Assembly: GCA_015680685.1 (NCBI GenBank)
Contig: MNCI01033419.1
Coordinates: forward strand, 174,316 to 238,315
From: Gnetum montanum
Taxonomy: Eukaryota > Streptophyta > Gnetopsida > Gnetales > Gnetaceae
Direction of reading: 5' to 3'
DNA length: 64,000 nt
The notes beneath the pieces were generated by a model. That model saw only the letters and a program-made list of their open reading frames with translations. It searched no databases and was not told the DNA's origin. The position numbers and the translations under genes are program-made. Below, piece after piece: positions 13,888-25,089 of the stretch. Each line of letters opens with the position of its first letter. Within the stretch, counting starts at the first letter, position 1.

Positions 13888-14684
13888 TGATGAGTGGCAA
13901 GGTATCCCTACACTCAACCATACGAATACAAGCATTTCACACATGATCCGGTTGAACTCCAAGGACTAAGTGCTTACACGCCTTAATAGAACACTTAGGG
14001 TTAATCAATCGTTGTCTTCCCAAACTTACTTGTATTGCCACGGTTGTATGCTTAAGTAAGCTTGAGGTATATGATTTTTATAACTTTTGTCTTTTTATGT
14101 CTTCTACTAATAAAGGAGAGGGAGAGAGAACTAAGTGGCTAATTTATCTTAATTATTCATTAACTAATTTCTAATTGTTCCTAACACTAGTATCCATTCC
14201 CACTTGCCATATGCATCTTGAACCAGTGCAACGCTGCTGGGATTACCAAACGCTAATCATTATTGGGTTACCAAGCGCTACACGCATGCTCAAAGTGGTT
14301 GTACTAAATGTACTTAACTAAGAGGGTCGAAGGTTGAGAGAGATATTAATTAACTTGGAAAGCATTAAATATTCAACAATAATTAATTACTAATTAGCTT
14401 AATCTATATGCTGCAAGATTTATCATAAAATTCATCTTTATTGCTATACACAAATGTGTGCTTAGGTACAAATTGCTTGAATAAAGATCCATTTACTCTA
14501 TGACTCCTATTGCAAGCACACAAAAATAATTCTAACTATGGACTAATAAAACTGCAAGAGTTTGGCTAAGGATCTAAGTCTAACTACTGGAACAAAGGGC
14601 ACTGCCTCTTATTTATAGAAAATTAGTTAGGACGTGATATCATGTATGCGATATCACGTGGCAGATGCAATATCTCCTACGCAT
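13888..14684 (-). repeat. Element B 3' LTR
   Basis: Begins TGATGAGTGGCAAGGTATCC on the plus strand and parallels 20,222-21,018 through the shared GCTTATTTATAGAA-like TATA region. The inner edge is blurred: the polypurine tract and the first bases of U3, present in A at 22,240-22,260, are deleted, leaving GATGAGTTTTCATTCA joined to LTR sequence near 14,684. Confidence 0.82.
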
Positions 14685-17034
14685 GAATGAAAACTCATCC
14701 TCGAGTTCCTTACAAAATATTGGGAAGGTATGGGATTATTGACTTGAATGAAAACTAATGGTGAATGGGGTGACATGTGAATGGATCAACATTACAATAC
14801 ATGGCAACATTAGTGTTCATGACCACAAGAGTGAACACTATACACAATTGACATCCATCCTTATTTGGTAGCTAAGAGAGAAGAGAGAGAAAAGAAAGGG
14901 AAAGACATGTTGCTGTCGATGCCAAGATTTCACCTTCTGTTGTCCATCCATGAGTGCACCATTAATCTTGTCCCTTACACAACTATTTCAACACCAGTCC
15001 ATCTTGAGTGTGTCCTCTAGGTCTAGTCCATTGTTGTATGATTGCCATTTGCACACACAACACAGTCACATATGAGCAAGGATAAATAAATCACAATACA
15101 GTCAATACCTTGCTTTGGTGTAAGGTCCATTGGCTAAGTTGTGATATGGCCGATACAGATTCTAGAGATATAACACTGGTAACTACCCAAGGTGTAGGGG
15201 TTAGAAGAAAATTAAAAAAATTGGACCAGGGCCCCCGTGACTAAGAGTGATCCTTCGGTAGTGATAGAATGGAAAAAGATAAGGAATAAGAAAGATGAAG
15301 AAAAAGAAACAACGGCAACGTCGATAAAATGGATGTCAGAGGTGGAAATGAACGAAACAAATGTTGATTGCGGAAATTTTTAAGGGAAAGAAGTTAACTG
15401 ATGCACCAAATAGGAATGCCAGTGTGTCCTCCCCAAAGTATGCTCATGCCCTTTATGCCCTGACAAACCCACATTCAAAGAGTTTGTAGGCTCTAGAAAT
15501 GTCGTTTGAAAGCAAGAGTTAAAGACTTAACCCCAAGAATTCACCAAAGAGAAAACAATGCATCAACCAAAATATATACTACTGATACAACTAGCAATGA
15601 GGTGAAAGATGGGGAAAGAATGATGGGAAGAAGAAAATGGAATGGAGTCCCAAGAGCAAGGTGGTGTACATTCCGTTGTGTATTTATGGTTAATGTGACT
15701 GAGTAGATCTCATTCCAAATCCAACCTCAAACAATCCACATCCAGTGACTTTGCATTAATACACTTGGCCAATCCATCCACTTGAAGTAACAAGAATGCT
15801 TCTGCCAAAGAGTCACCACCATTTTGAGGAAACGAGAAAGGAAAAAGTAGGAAGCAAGAAAGGGCCTTAGTTAGAGGGAACATGTTTGTTTAGTTCCATA
15901 ACTAGTGCTTGTAGCCCAGATGATTATTTTGTCTAAGGGGTGTGCTTTGAATTCTCATTATTGTTGTTTTTTTTATGTGAGAACCACACCATGCAAAGAA
16001 TTATTTTTATTAGCTCAGCTTCCTGATAATGGAGCAATGTTAGAATGGTAAGGAAAAATCAAGAAGAAAACATCCAAGCACCCAAGAGAATGGCCAACAC
16101 AAATGCATCAAATCCCCTTAAAGTCACACCCTTTTTAGTCCTTGAGTCCTTCCTCAATTTGAGAAATTCCCAATCACCAATTCATTAATAATTTTATTAT
16201 TAAGAAAGGGACTGTATAGTTCCCAGCCAAGAGAGACCATAGAAATTCATGAATGCATGGATGACGTGGACTCATTGCCTATTATATCAAAAGAACCATA
16301 CCTTAGTATCAACATTATAACTCAAAGGTAAAAATCAAACATTGGCAATCAATAGAATATAGTTCATACCACCATCAGTTGCACTTATTAGGTGACAAAC
16401 CCAACAAAACAAACAAATAAAAAAATAAGAACAAAAACAAACAAAATAAAAAAATAAAAAAAAATAAAAACAAGTAAAAAAACCAATCACACAAAGAAAT
16501 GAAAAAGTATAATGATGTTGCAAAAAAAAAACAAGAAAAATTAAAAAAATTTGTAAAACAAAAATGTGTAAAAAAAAACTTAAAAAAGGAACTGAGGGCC
16601 TCAATTGGTTAGCAGAGGTGGCCATCTCCCCCATGGTTGAGTTGGAAGGGGAAGATCTAAAATAATGAGTAGGGTCATCCCTTCTCAGAGGTATTATGTG
16701 CACTAACCATTCTAGAATTATGGAAAGGTTTGGTCTATTTCACATTGACTAACAATCTCTTATTAAGGCTCTAGTCTGAATTTTTTAGGAATTTCCAACT
16801 TTCCCTAGTTGATTTTTTTGAAGTTAAGGTTTGGAAGTTGGAGACGGACTTACTCTAGTGCATCTATGCTTTCGATGTAAGTGCAAGTTATTCCCTGAGT
16901 TAGTTCCATGAATGTTAGTGAGTTGCTCTCTTGATCAGCTATCAGCGATTGGGTGTCTTCTTGTCATGTGGCTACTTCATATAGGCACTTTTATAGGTTA
17001 AGGTCTTGTGCACATCGGTTGCATGCAGGAAATG
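14685..17034 (-). other. Element B interior lacking RT, integrase and third ORF
   Basis: Read on the minus strand, 17,034-16,750 continues past protease into a linker matching C near 27,850-27,990. It then jumps directly to the post-integrase region: 16,560-16,703 matches C at 30,950-31,080. The A-rich tract at 16,385-16,580 is the complement of the post-pol pyrimidine tract. Sequence at 15,430-15,500 matches F at 44,281-44,360. No polymerase or integrase motif was found in any frame. Confidence 0.6.
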
Positions 17035-17574
17035 CTAAACTTTGCACAACTCATGATTTCTGCATGTAATCGCACCCTGTATCACTGTATGTGATGCATG
17101 GAACCTTCTTCCTATGATCTTTCCAAAAATTTTCTCCTTAGATATTTCTAGGGAAAGATCATGGATTCCTAGGCGTGCATCTATAGTACTTAGCCATGCC
17201 CTTTTCATTATTATTGAGAAGTCGCCTTTATCGTTATTAACTTGTATCACTAGGAAATTAGCTGGGTATGACCACCCACACACAGTGGTAATGATTTCCT
17301 CTACCAGTCCCAAGGGAACAGTGATGGACTAGTCAGCCAGCTCTAGGTAAATATTCCTCTTCCTTAATGGAGGCAGGTTCTAGGCTTTGTACATATCTTG
17401 TGATATTAAGTTGACTTTGGAACTTGAGTCCAGAAGAGCTTTGCATGGCTCATTCCCAATGATTTGGAGATAGATTAGAGGGCTTCGATGATTAGAGAAT
17501 TTCCTTGGAAGGTGGCCAACCTTAATCCAGTCAATAATGGCATGTGTTAACATAACCATATGCGTTGAGCTCAA
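17035..17574 (-). pseudogene. Element B aspartic protease remnant
   Basis: The minus-strand frames at 17,380-17,574 and 17,035-17,313 give a retropepsin-like domain. The upstream frame has SPLIYLQIIGNEPCKALLDS then SSKVNLIS, where a functional enzyme would have D-S/T-G; here the Gly position is Ser. The downstream frame has YPANFLVIQV and AWLSTIDARLGIHDLSLEI, matching the carboxyl-terminal half of Ty3/gypsy proteases (usual ILG replaced). The protease would cleave the gag-pol polyprotein in the particle. Frame breaks between the halves make it inactive. F (58.9-59.3 kb) and C (27.4-27.8 kb) carry homologues. Confidence 0.65.
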
Positions 17575-17699
17575 TGTTTAGTTTGAAGGGAGCTCTGAAG
17601 CCTTATTTTATGGGGAGGCATTTAGAGGTTTAGGGTTGTGGTTGTGAGGGCATGGTTGGACTGTTGGTCTTGAAGAAAGGTATTTTATTCATACAGTTG

Positions 17700-20077
17700 T
17701 CCAAACCAATAGCAGGTTGAAGATTCACAACCTCGTGGCATTGCGTTGTTGTGGTTGAGTAGGGAGTTCCCCTTGCATTGCTGGAGTGGATGGTAATGGA
17801 GCTATTGGTGTGAGAGTTGCGGATGGATTTGAAGGATGGTATGTTTGTGGGTTATCTTTCCTAGGAGAAGGAGTTCTATAATACTCATGAGCTTGGTAGT
17901 GATGTTGTGGTGTAGCATGACTAACAGAGTCACGTGGATAGATTGGATGCTGCACATAGTACCCATATGGGTCAGGTTGTCGGTAGGGGTATTGTTGCCT
18001 TGGTGGTGGCACTCCCCATGACTATGGGTATTACCACTATTGATGTTGCTCAATGGGTTGTGATGGAGTTCCACTTGGATAATATGTTGAAGGTTGGTGG
18101 AACTGCCTTGGGTTACCTTGGGGATAAGGTAACCATCAGGGTGTTTGCTGTTTATTTAATCGTGGGTTGAGTGCATACACCCCAGACTCTCATAGATGTG
18201 AGATCACTAGGCAACATCCTTTAGGATGGTTGTATTGGCGTATCTCGCATCCACCATCATTATCTATGTCTGAATCCACAACCTCTTTTGTGATGGCCAT
18301 TTTTCCCTTACCCTTGTTACGTGCATTGTCCACTTCTCTCTTTTTCTTTTTGTCATGGTCACTACCTCGCTCTGTAGAATCCTCTACAATTTTATGAACA
18401 ATTTCAAACCTACTATCTAGGGAGTCCAACATTTGGTCTACCTTTGTCGATACTTCTATTGTTAACTTTTGGAGTGGTAAATTTTTCCTATTCACCATCT
18501 CGTTGAGTGGTTGCTCTTCTTCCTCCTCACAAAATCTCACTCCCCTTTTTCTGAGGGAAGGATATCGATTGTATTCTTCCATACTTTCTCTCTTTCATAG
18601 CTCACCTTCTTCTTTGGCTACTTACTCTAGCAATTTATTAATTTGATGAGACGTAAGCTTTGATAACCTTCCTTGGGCATACGTCCCAAGGCTTCTTCTT
18701 GTTTCATGCCTAAGTCCATCCACGAGATGATGTAGTTAATTCTGTTGCAAATAACCATGGCTAGGGCAACAATGTAATAGTGTGTAATAGCGGCCCGTGG
18801 CAGCATCTAAGGGTTCATGATTTCCTTGCTTCCATCCTTGGATTTTCTTCCACAGGTTAGACACTCGGGAGTACATTTGGTACTTATCATTGAATAGTTC
18901 TAACATTGTACTCCACCTCCAAATGGATTCCAGTTCTAAGGACCGGTACCAGCTTTCAGCTTCTTTCACTAGTGTCCTTGGGAATAACTTTAGTTTTTTC
19001 CATTCATTTTCTATGTTTTGCAAGGCACATGCATCGTGGAATTCTTGTAAATTATTTTGAGGATCAATGTTATATCCCCCTTCAAATCATGGGATGTTCA
19101 TGTCTAACGTCTTGATCCTACTATCTGTTTGGTGCCTTGCTAGAACTCTTACAGCCTCCGTTATATCTAGCATGCTTCTAGTTATGAGTAGGGGTTCTTC
19201 ATGATCATCTAGTTCATAGCATCTATGGTGTCTACGTGGTTCCCTACTCTCCCGTCTTGTATGCCTTGATTCCCTAGAGTGCCCTTGTCCTCATTCTTAA
19301 CTATCTTGTTGATGTTTTTCACTCTGTTTTCCTTTATCTTCACAATTGGTTTCCCTATGACTATGTCTGGACACTAAATGAGAGGGTGAATGTGACAATG
19401 AAGGTGAAGAAGAAGGAGAACCATTGCCATGAATATGTTTTCTACATTCTTTTCAATGGTCTTGGCCTTAATCATGATCATGATCAGAACGTCCATCCTT
19501 ATCATGTGTTTGTGTTTCCTCATTGACCACTTCATGTTCATGGGTATCAAAACCAGGGTTGTGAACACTAGAGGTTCTAATACACCACCTCCTAACCATT
19601 GTTAGGATGAGGAACATCTTTTTGTGGGGAACCTGTTGAAGCAAGTTCACCACCCTCAATTTCGCTAAAGATGTGCGGAGCATTATGGGGCCATTTACCC
19701 TTCAAGGATGTATGGTATCTCTCCTGTCACAAGTCTCTTTGACATTGTTCTTCTGTGGGATGATAGTCCCTTGTTTCATGATCACATGCAACGTATTCTG
19801 CATATAAAAGCGACATGCCTATTCATGTGAGAGCACAAAGGAGCATGTTGGGGACTGATCAGTCTAGAGGCAACACTATGTTACCCGCCAAGTCTCTCCA
19901 ATGAAGTTCATCTTGGTGGAGAATAAAGGTGAAATAAGGTACATACTCATCGTGATGAGTATATACCACATGAAACTATTGAGGAACTAGCAAATTCTGG
20001 TTATGTGTATTATGCCGTCGACTACCTCTTATGTTAGTCCTCGACGATGAAGTGCTCTTATGCGAAGAAGAAGACAT
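17700..20077 (-). pseudogene. Element B gag remnant (start ATG at 20,077)
   Basis: The start is chosen at the ATG with first base 20,077, because C has the same MSSS start at 25,090 and this ATG lies about 125 bases downstream of the primer site. In order: an amino-terminal VVYTHHDEYVP segment, a charged Arg/His/Asp region (frames at 19,374-19,683), the capsid core LFPRTLVKEAESWYRSLELE (18,736-19,023), a coiled-coil-like stretch followed by a GGCEIRQYNHPKGCC motif (18,190-18,582), and a Pro/Tyr/Gln-rich tail with RQQYPYRQPDPYGYYVQ (17,725-18,012). The single C-x5-H-x3-C cluster is unlike the usual CCHC knuckle. Stops and frameshifts separate the pieces. Confidence 0.72.
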
Positions 20078-20202
20078 TTTATCTTTTTCGGTGTGCCATG
20101 TACCGTTGGCTTATCTTTCTTTGATTAATCCTAAGGGTTCATTCTAATGTTCCAATGATATGAATGATTTCCTATGTTCTATGTAGTGCACAAAGAACTA
20201 AG

Positions 20203-20220
20203 TCCCTGGCAATGGTGCCA
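20203..20220 (-). other. Element B primer-binding site (tRNA-Asp type)
   Basis: On the minus strand TGGCACCATTGCCAGGGA lies one base inside the 5' LTR. It is close to the Athila/Tat primer site TGGCGCCGTTGCCGGGGA, and fixes the 5' end of B on the right. Confidence 0.82.
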
Positions 20221-20221
20221 A

Positions 20222-21018
20222 TGATGAGTGGCGAGGTACCCCTACACTCAACCATATAAATACGAGCATTTCACGCGTGATTTGGTTGAACTCCAAGAAC
20301 TAAGTGCTTACACACCTTAATGGAACACTTAGGGTTAATCAATCGTTGTCTTCCCAAACTTACTTGTATTGTCATGGTTGTATGATTAAGCAAGCTTGAG
20401 GTATATGATTTTTATAAATTTTGTCTTTTTATGTCTTCTACTAATAAAGGAGAGGGAGAGAGAACTAAGTGGCTAATTTATCTTAACTATTCATTAACTA
20501 ATTTCTATTTTTTCCTAACACCAGTATCTGTTCCCACTTACCATATGCATCTTGAACTAGTGCAACATTGCTGGGATTACCAAACACTAATCATTACTGG
20601 GTTACCAAGTCCTACACACATGCTCGAAGCAGTCGTACTGAATGTACTTAACTAAGAGGGTTGAAGGTTGAGAGAGATATTAATTAACTAGGAAATCATT
20701 AAATATTTAACAATAATTAATTACTAATTAGCTTAATCTGTATGCTGCAAGGTTTATCATAAAGTTCGTCTTTATTGCTATACACAAATGTGTGCTCAGG
20801 TACAAATTTCTCGAATAAAGATCTGTTCACTCTATGACTCTTACTGCAGGCACACAAAAATAATTCTAACTCTGGACTAATAAAACTGCAAGATTTTGGC
20901 TAAGGATCTAAGTCTAATTATTGGAACAAAGGGCACTGCTTCTTATTTATAGAAGATGAGGCAAGACATGATATTGCGTGGCGGATGCGATATCGTGTAT
21001 GCGAATCACAGCTCATCA
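20222..21018 (-). repeat. Element B 5' LTR
   Basis: On the plus strand it begins TGATGAGTGGCGAGGTACCC and ends GCTCATCA; read on the minus strand it is TG...CA. It is the direct repeat of 13,888-14,684 and shares the terminal inverted TGATGAG/CTCATCA with the other Athila-like LTRs in the window. The primer site lies just inside it and a duplicated CTAAT just outside it. Confidence 0.85.
20944..20951 (-). promoter_or_regulatory. TATA box of element B 5' LTR
   Basis: TATAAATA on the minus strand lies at the position equivalent to the TATA boxes of the A 3' LTR (22,455) and F LTRs (40,333 and 62,138). It is the expected core promoter for genomic RNA. Confidence 0.6.
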
Positions 21019-21023
21019 CTAAT
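21019..21023. other. Right target-site duplication of element B (CTAAT)
   Basis: CTAAT immediately follows the LTR terminus and matches 13,883-13,887 exactly. Element A sequence resumes here. Confidence 0.85.
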
Positions 21024-21633
21024 GACACATTAATCATGCCATACACTTAGGATTCATTGTGCCCTAGGTCAGTTACCTCATGTCCCAATCTCTGCAATCC
21101 CTTCTTGGATTCATCCCATCTTGCTATCCATGTATTTGTGACCTGTGTCTTATGTAGCATTGAATTCATACCTCATCACAGTGGTATCTACATGTGTGTG
21201 TTTTGTGGAACTGGTGTGGATTACATTTAATCCTTCTAGTGCGTGCAGACATTTTAAGGTGTGGTTACACAAGGGCATTATATTTTGGAACCTACTTTGT
21301 GGAGAACACACTTATGTGACTTTTGTAATTTATACTTGTTGCACACCACCACATCATTTTATACCCTCTGAGTACTTCATTGCCAAATCTATTCTTTCCT
21401 TTGTCATCATTTTATTAAACGTTCCTCAAAACCATTACATATCCTTTGATGTGTCACCTAAACAAACTAGATCTAACATTAAACTTTTAGGGAAACTTCC
21501 TTAAAAAATATTTCTAACTCTAAAATCACACTAAGCAAAGAATTCAACATTTATTAAAGACAATGAGTAAGATATAAAATAATTGAACTTCTTTCAATAA
21601 CCTTACTAATAATTGATCTTTGTGTGATTATAG
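21024..21633 (+). other. Element A spacer upstream of third ORF
   Basis: This is A sequence between the B insertion and the third ORF. The 119-codon frame at 21,145-21,504 lacks recognisable motifs. Unlike C and F, no U3-like module is evident here. The last bases, TTTGTGTGATTATAG directly before the ATG, resemble a 3' splice site. Confidence 0.4.
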
Positions 21634-22070
21634 ATGGCCCCTAAAAGAGGACAACAAGGAGGACCTTCTCAAGGTGCAATTGAATGCCCAGGGAGAGGCA
21701 GAAACCAAGGACCTCATGTAGAACATGTAGAGTAGCAGGCACAATCATTCAACATCCATTAGGGACCTCCTGTCACTTCATAATTTGTCCAAGAAAAGGG
21801 TGGAAAGGTTAGGGTCCAAGCCTATGAAGAGGAATGATGGCTATTTGTGGCATGGCATGTCAATGCCAATCAAGTGTTCCTGTAGCTGTTGTGTCCATGA
21901 AAAGTGCCAAATCCATTAAACATTGGAACATCAGCATGGAAAACTCATAATCCTTAGATAGAAAAGGAGAAATGTTAGGTTCTTCTTCAACGGTATCAAT
22001 CTCAAAGACTGGAGCACAAGACAAGGGGAAGAGATCCATGGAGGAGCCACCACCACCAAGAACCACATGA
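21634..22070 (+). pseudogene. Element A third-ORF remnant, internally deleted
   Basis: The start ATG at 21,634 gives MAPKRGQQGGPSQGAIECPG, closely similar to the start of the third ORF in F (MAPKRGGAQGRPSKGG at 43,337, minus). The carboxyl end is also recognisable: VPNPLNIGTSAWKTHNP near 21,905 matches VPNPSNIGSSAWTMHDF in F, and the final frame ends DKGKRSMEEPPPPRTT then TGA at 22,068-22,070, against DKGKQPMEVPSPPRTT in F. Only about 440 bp separate ATG and stop, versus about 2.6 kb in C and F, so the central domain has been lost. Frame changes occur between the pieces. Function unknown. Confidence 0.62.
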
Positions 22071-22239
22071 TTCCAATAAATTTTATAATTTTGTGTTCAT
22101 GTCCTGATTTTGTTGTATTTAACTCTCCACTGCAGCATGAATAAATTTCTAGTTAGTTAATAATCCCATACCTATCCACTGTGTAATCAATTGAACTTGT
22201 TCCTTACTTTCTTTGACTTGAGGATGAGTTATTATTCAG

Positions 22240-22250
22240 TTGTGGGGGTA
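22240..22250 (+). other. Element A polypurine tract
   Basis: TTGTGGGGGTA abuts the TGATGAATCA start of the 3' LTR. The same GGGGGTA-TGATGA junction occurs in C (35,768-35,776) and in F on the minus strand (40,467-40,477). This is the expected primer for plus-strand DNA synthesis. Confidence 0.75.
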
Positions 22251-23206
22251 TGATGAATCATGGTTTGTCAAGTGCTAATATCAGACCCCTGTTATCGGAC
22301 GCCTATTATCATACCTCAATTATTGGATCCCTAATGTCAGATATAAGATACGAGGCTTGATGAATCTTGATATTAGACCCCCAATATCGAGTATGCGATA
22401 TTGCGTCTTGACAAGCGATATCAGCTACATGATATCATGGTTCCCATGTGAGCCTATAAATACATAATGGGGTGCATGGAAAAGAGTAGTTCAGTTAGAA
22501 GTTAGTTTTCATTTTTAGTTCTTCTCAACCCTTTCTCCTAGTGCATGCCCATACTATGACGATTGTAATTGTACGACACCTTTATTTGAGTGTGATGTAC
22601 TTGGACATGCACATGACTAAAAATAAAGATTAAGATTACTTTATCATTGCATAATTCACTTAGTTTAATTATTTAATTATTATTAATTACTTTCTTAATT
22701 AATCCTTCTTTACCCTGAACTCCTATCCTTGTTATTAAACATGGAATGAGTATGACTTAATCATGAGCATTTAAGTGTGACTACTTGGTATCCTAGTAGT
22801 GTACCTAGGATATGCGCTTGGTAATCCTAGTAGTAGTCATACATGAGGTCCAAGATGTATACAGATGATTAAGGAATGGATGCTCATCACACTTAGTCTA
22901 GTTTAGATTCTCTCCCCACCTATGTCCTATTAGCTTAACTCTCTCTTTCTTTTTCTCCTAGTTTAATTAAAGTTATTTTTTATTACCTCTAGGAGTAGCA
23001 CTAGTTTAGGACTGCATCATACACCTCACTCTGTACTAAACCATACCTGACAAAAAAAATACTACTCTAGATGGGAAGATAGTGAACTACAATCAATGAG
23101 TAACTATCTAGATACCACAACTAGCCTACCTACAAAGTTTGATCAGATCATGCATGAAATTCTCATATTCATATGGTTGAGTGTAGGGGTACCTCGCCAC
23201 TCATCA
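22251..23206 (+). repeat. Element A 3' LTR (complete)
   Basis: About 956 bp from TGATGAATCATGG to CGCCACTCATCA, with short terminal inverted ends. U3 contains several short repeats of the kind AATATC/GATATC and CCCCAATATCGAG around 22,285-22,440. The region from 22,590 matches the A 5' LTR fragment. Confidence 0.82.
22455..22462 (+). promoter_or_regulatory. TATA box of element A 3' LTR
   Basis: TATAAATA is preceded by GTGAGCC and followed about 50 bp on by GAAGTTAG-type leader sequence. Its position in the LTR parallels B and F. Confidence 0.55.
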
Positions 23207-24629
23207 ACCATCAAGAAGCATGAACAAAGTCTATGTAGACTAGTCAACTCAAGGTAAGATTTGATTGAAACATTAAGCATCCCTAAAGACATCACTATCG
23301 TATAGTTTAAGCTAATCATAGTTAAAGAAAAGTTAGTACTTGTTGACGTACTAAGGTATTAAGGAGAACTTGAAGTGCTATCGACCAAGTATATCTCATC
23401 AATCTTTAAGAGAAATTTAATGCTCCAACTCTATAAATAACTCCTAAATATTTGATATAGTTAACAAAATATAAACTAAAGCTAACATTGAACACTATCT
23501 AGGAGGCATTCATGTAGAAAGACTAGGCCACTTAGAATGCATTCTATAATCCCTTACCATAGGATCCCATAGTACTACATTATGTGTACTTGTGTTTGAG
23601 ATGCATCAACTATCATAGAGGGCCTTATGTTCATGTATCCTTTAAGTAATACATGAAAAGGATATTTAATAGTCATGTGATGTATTTGTGATGGTGTGTT
23701 TAATATGAGAAAGCCCTAGATGTTTCATATACTATGATTTCTTGGAGCACTAGTTACTAAGAAATGTATGTTATGGATTACATGCATGTTGAACTATATA
23801 CCATACACATTATTCATGTAATATTATGTTATGATAATGTGATGGTATTTTAATCCATTGAAGCATAGGATGTTAAGGATAGATGTTTCTACATGTTATG
23901 TGTGTGATAAGGGTCCATTATTTGATGGGTATTATGCTTAATGAAATTGCTATGGCTATGATGTAACAATGTATGTTATGAGGTGAAGTGATATGATGTG
24001 ATGAATATATCTATATTATGTGTATGATATGATATGTACTAATCCTATTGTAGGTTTCTAAGTAACTTCACCACACCTTATTTCTAACATAACATCATAC
24101 TTCAGATTTATAGAAAATGTGTAAAAGCTTCCACTTAGTCATGTATTAACTTTCTTTATATGTAAGTGATTGAGCTAGGAGCTTAGAAGGATAGTATAAC
24201 TAGGGAATATAATGGAGGCCTTTGTTATATGTTCATGTGCCTTTTCTTATATTTATTTCTATATGAATATATTATGAATGGTATTTTCTAGAATGATTTG
24301 ATTATTTATTTCTTTATGTGTAATACTTATATAAAGTATATAGTATTAGAACTTCTACTATTCATATAGACTAATGTCATAATATTTTATGATATGGACT
24401 CACAATGCATCAGTTTTAAAAGGCTTGTATGTAAGGCACTATTAGAGGATGATGGTATATATATACTTATAGTGTTACTATATCATACTTATTTTCTCAT
24501 GCATGTTTTAATATTTTCTTTGAGTGATTAATTACAGTCTTTCACTATGTTATACAATCCTCTTGCATGTTCTAATGATTCAATATAAATGCTTTCCATT
24601 AGCATTTACTCCCTACCTAAGCTAGCTAA
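23207..24629 (+). repeat. Probable 5' LTR of chromovirus G (interrupted by C)
   Basis: This lies between A and C. It has no coding content and is rich in ATG/TATGAT-type words. A partial tRNA-iMet-type primer site lies just right of element C (36,653), followed by G gag. The sequence left of C is therefore most simply the body of the G 5' LTR, split by C. The G 3' LTR lies outside the window, so this is inference; the left boundary is not defined. Confidence 0.35.
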
Positions 24630-25060
24630 TGAGTTGCATTGTTGGGCCACATCGACAGGATGTTGTTAATGCAACCTCATCAATGGGATCTTATTGACAT
24701 GATCTCATAAAAATGGGGTTAGACCCATTAACATGTACCCATTGATGGGGCATTTTTTCTCCACCTATAAATGTGCACCTACATATTGCACTTATGGCAA
24801 TATTTTCATGGTTGTAGCGAGGAACTTGTAGTATTTTCCATTTGAGAGTTAGAATATTTTCTAAGTGCTTGCAATAAGAGTCAAAGAGTATATGGATCTT
24901 TATTCAGGCATTGTTGAACCTGAGAACCTCAATGTGGATGGCCATAAAGACAAGCTTTTCTAATAAAACCCTGTAGCACTTTGAACAGATTAATTGTTTT
25001 CTTAAGAATTTAATATCGATGAAATTTGAAATCATTAAAATAGTAATAATAATTGTAAAA
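24630..25060 (+). repeat. Element C 5' LTR (right-truncated)
   Basis: It parallels 35,776-36,200. Shared landmarks are ATTGTTGGGCCAC versus ATTATTGGGCCATG, TATAAATGTGCACCT, CCATTTGAGAGTTAGAATAT and TTAAGAATTTAATAT. Homology ends near 25,060, just before the gag ATG at 25,090, so about 400 bp of LTR plus the primer site are deleted. Three bases at the very start (TGA) are also missing relative to the 3' copy. Confidence 0.75.
24766..24772 (+). promoter_or_regulatory. TATA box of element C 5' LTR
   Basis: TATAAAT sits in CCTATAAATGTGCACCT, identical in context to 35,887-35,893 of the 3' LTR. Confidence 0.6.
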
Positions 25061-25089
25061 AGCATACTATTATTTTCATTTAATCCAAA

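Larger units (their letters stand above)
13888..21018 (-). mobile_element. Element B: pol-deleted Athila-like element nested in A
   Basis: Two direct LTR copies of about 800 bp flank a minus-strand interior with a primer site, gag and protease. A perfect 5-bp target duplication flanks the whole element. At 7.1 kb it is far shorter than C (about 12 kb): RT, RNase H, integrase and the third ORF are all missing. It is non-autonomous, and it must be younger than A because it interrupts it. Confidence 0.88.
10725..23206 (+). mobile_element. Element A: decayed Athila-like LTR retrotransposon
   Basis: A has a 5' LTR fragment (10,725-11,347), a tRNA-Asp-type primer site, gag, a remnant of the third ORF, a polypurine tract (22,240-22,250) and a full 3' LTR (22,251-23,206), all on the plus strand. 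Element B (13,888-21,018) is inserted inside it. Almost all of pol and most of the third ORF are missing. No target-site duplication can be tested because the 5' LTR lacks its outer part. Family assignment rests on similarity to element C, whose RT is Athila-like. Confidence 0.75.

Noticed and set aside
16335-16703. Minus-strand 122-codon frame with a Phe-rich, membrane-like tail
   Set aside because: The tail is the post-pol pyrimidine tract. Only the first 40 or so residues have a counterpart in element C.
17934-18170. Plus-strand frames opposite B gag tail
   Set aside because: Shadows of the minus-strand Pro/Tyr-rich gag segment, which is conserved in F.
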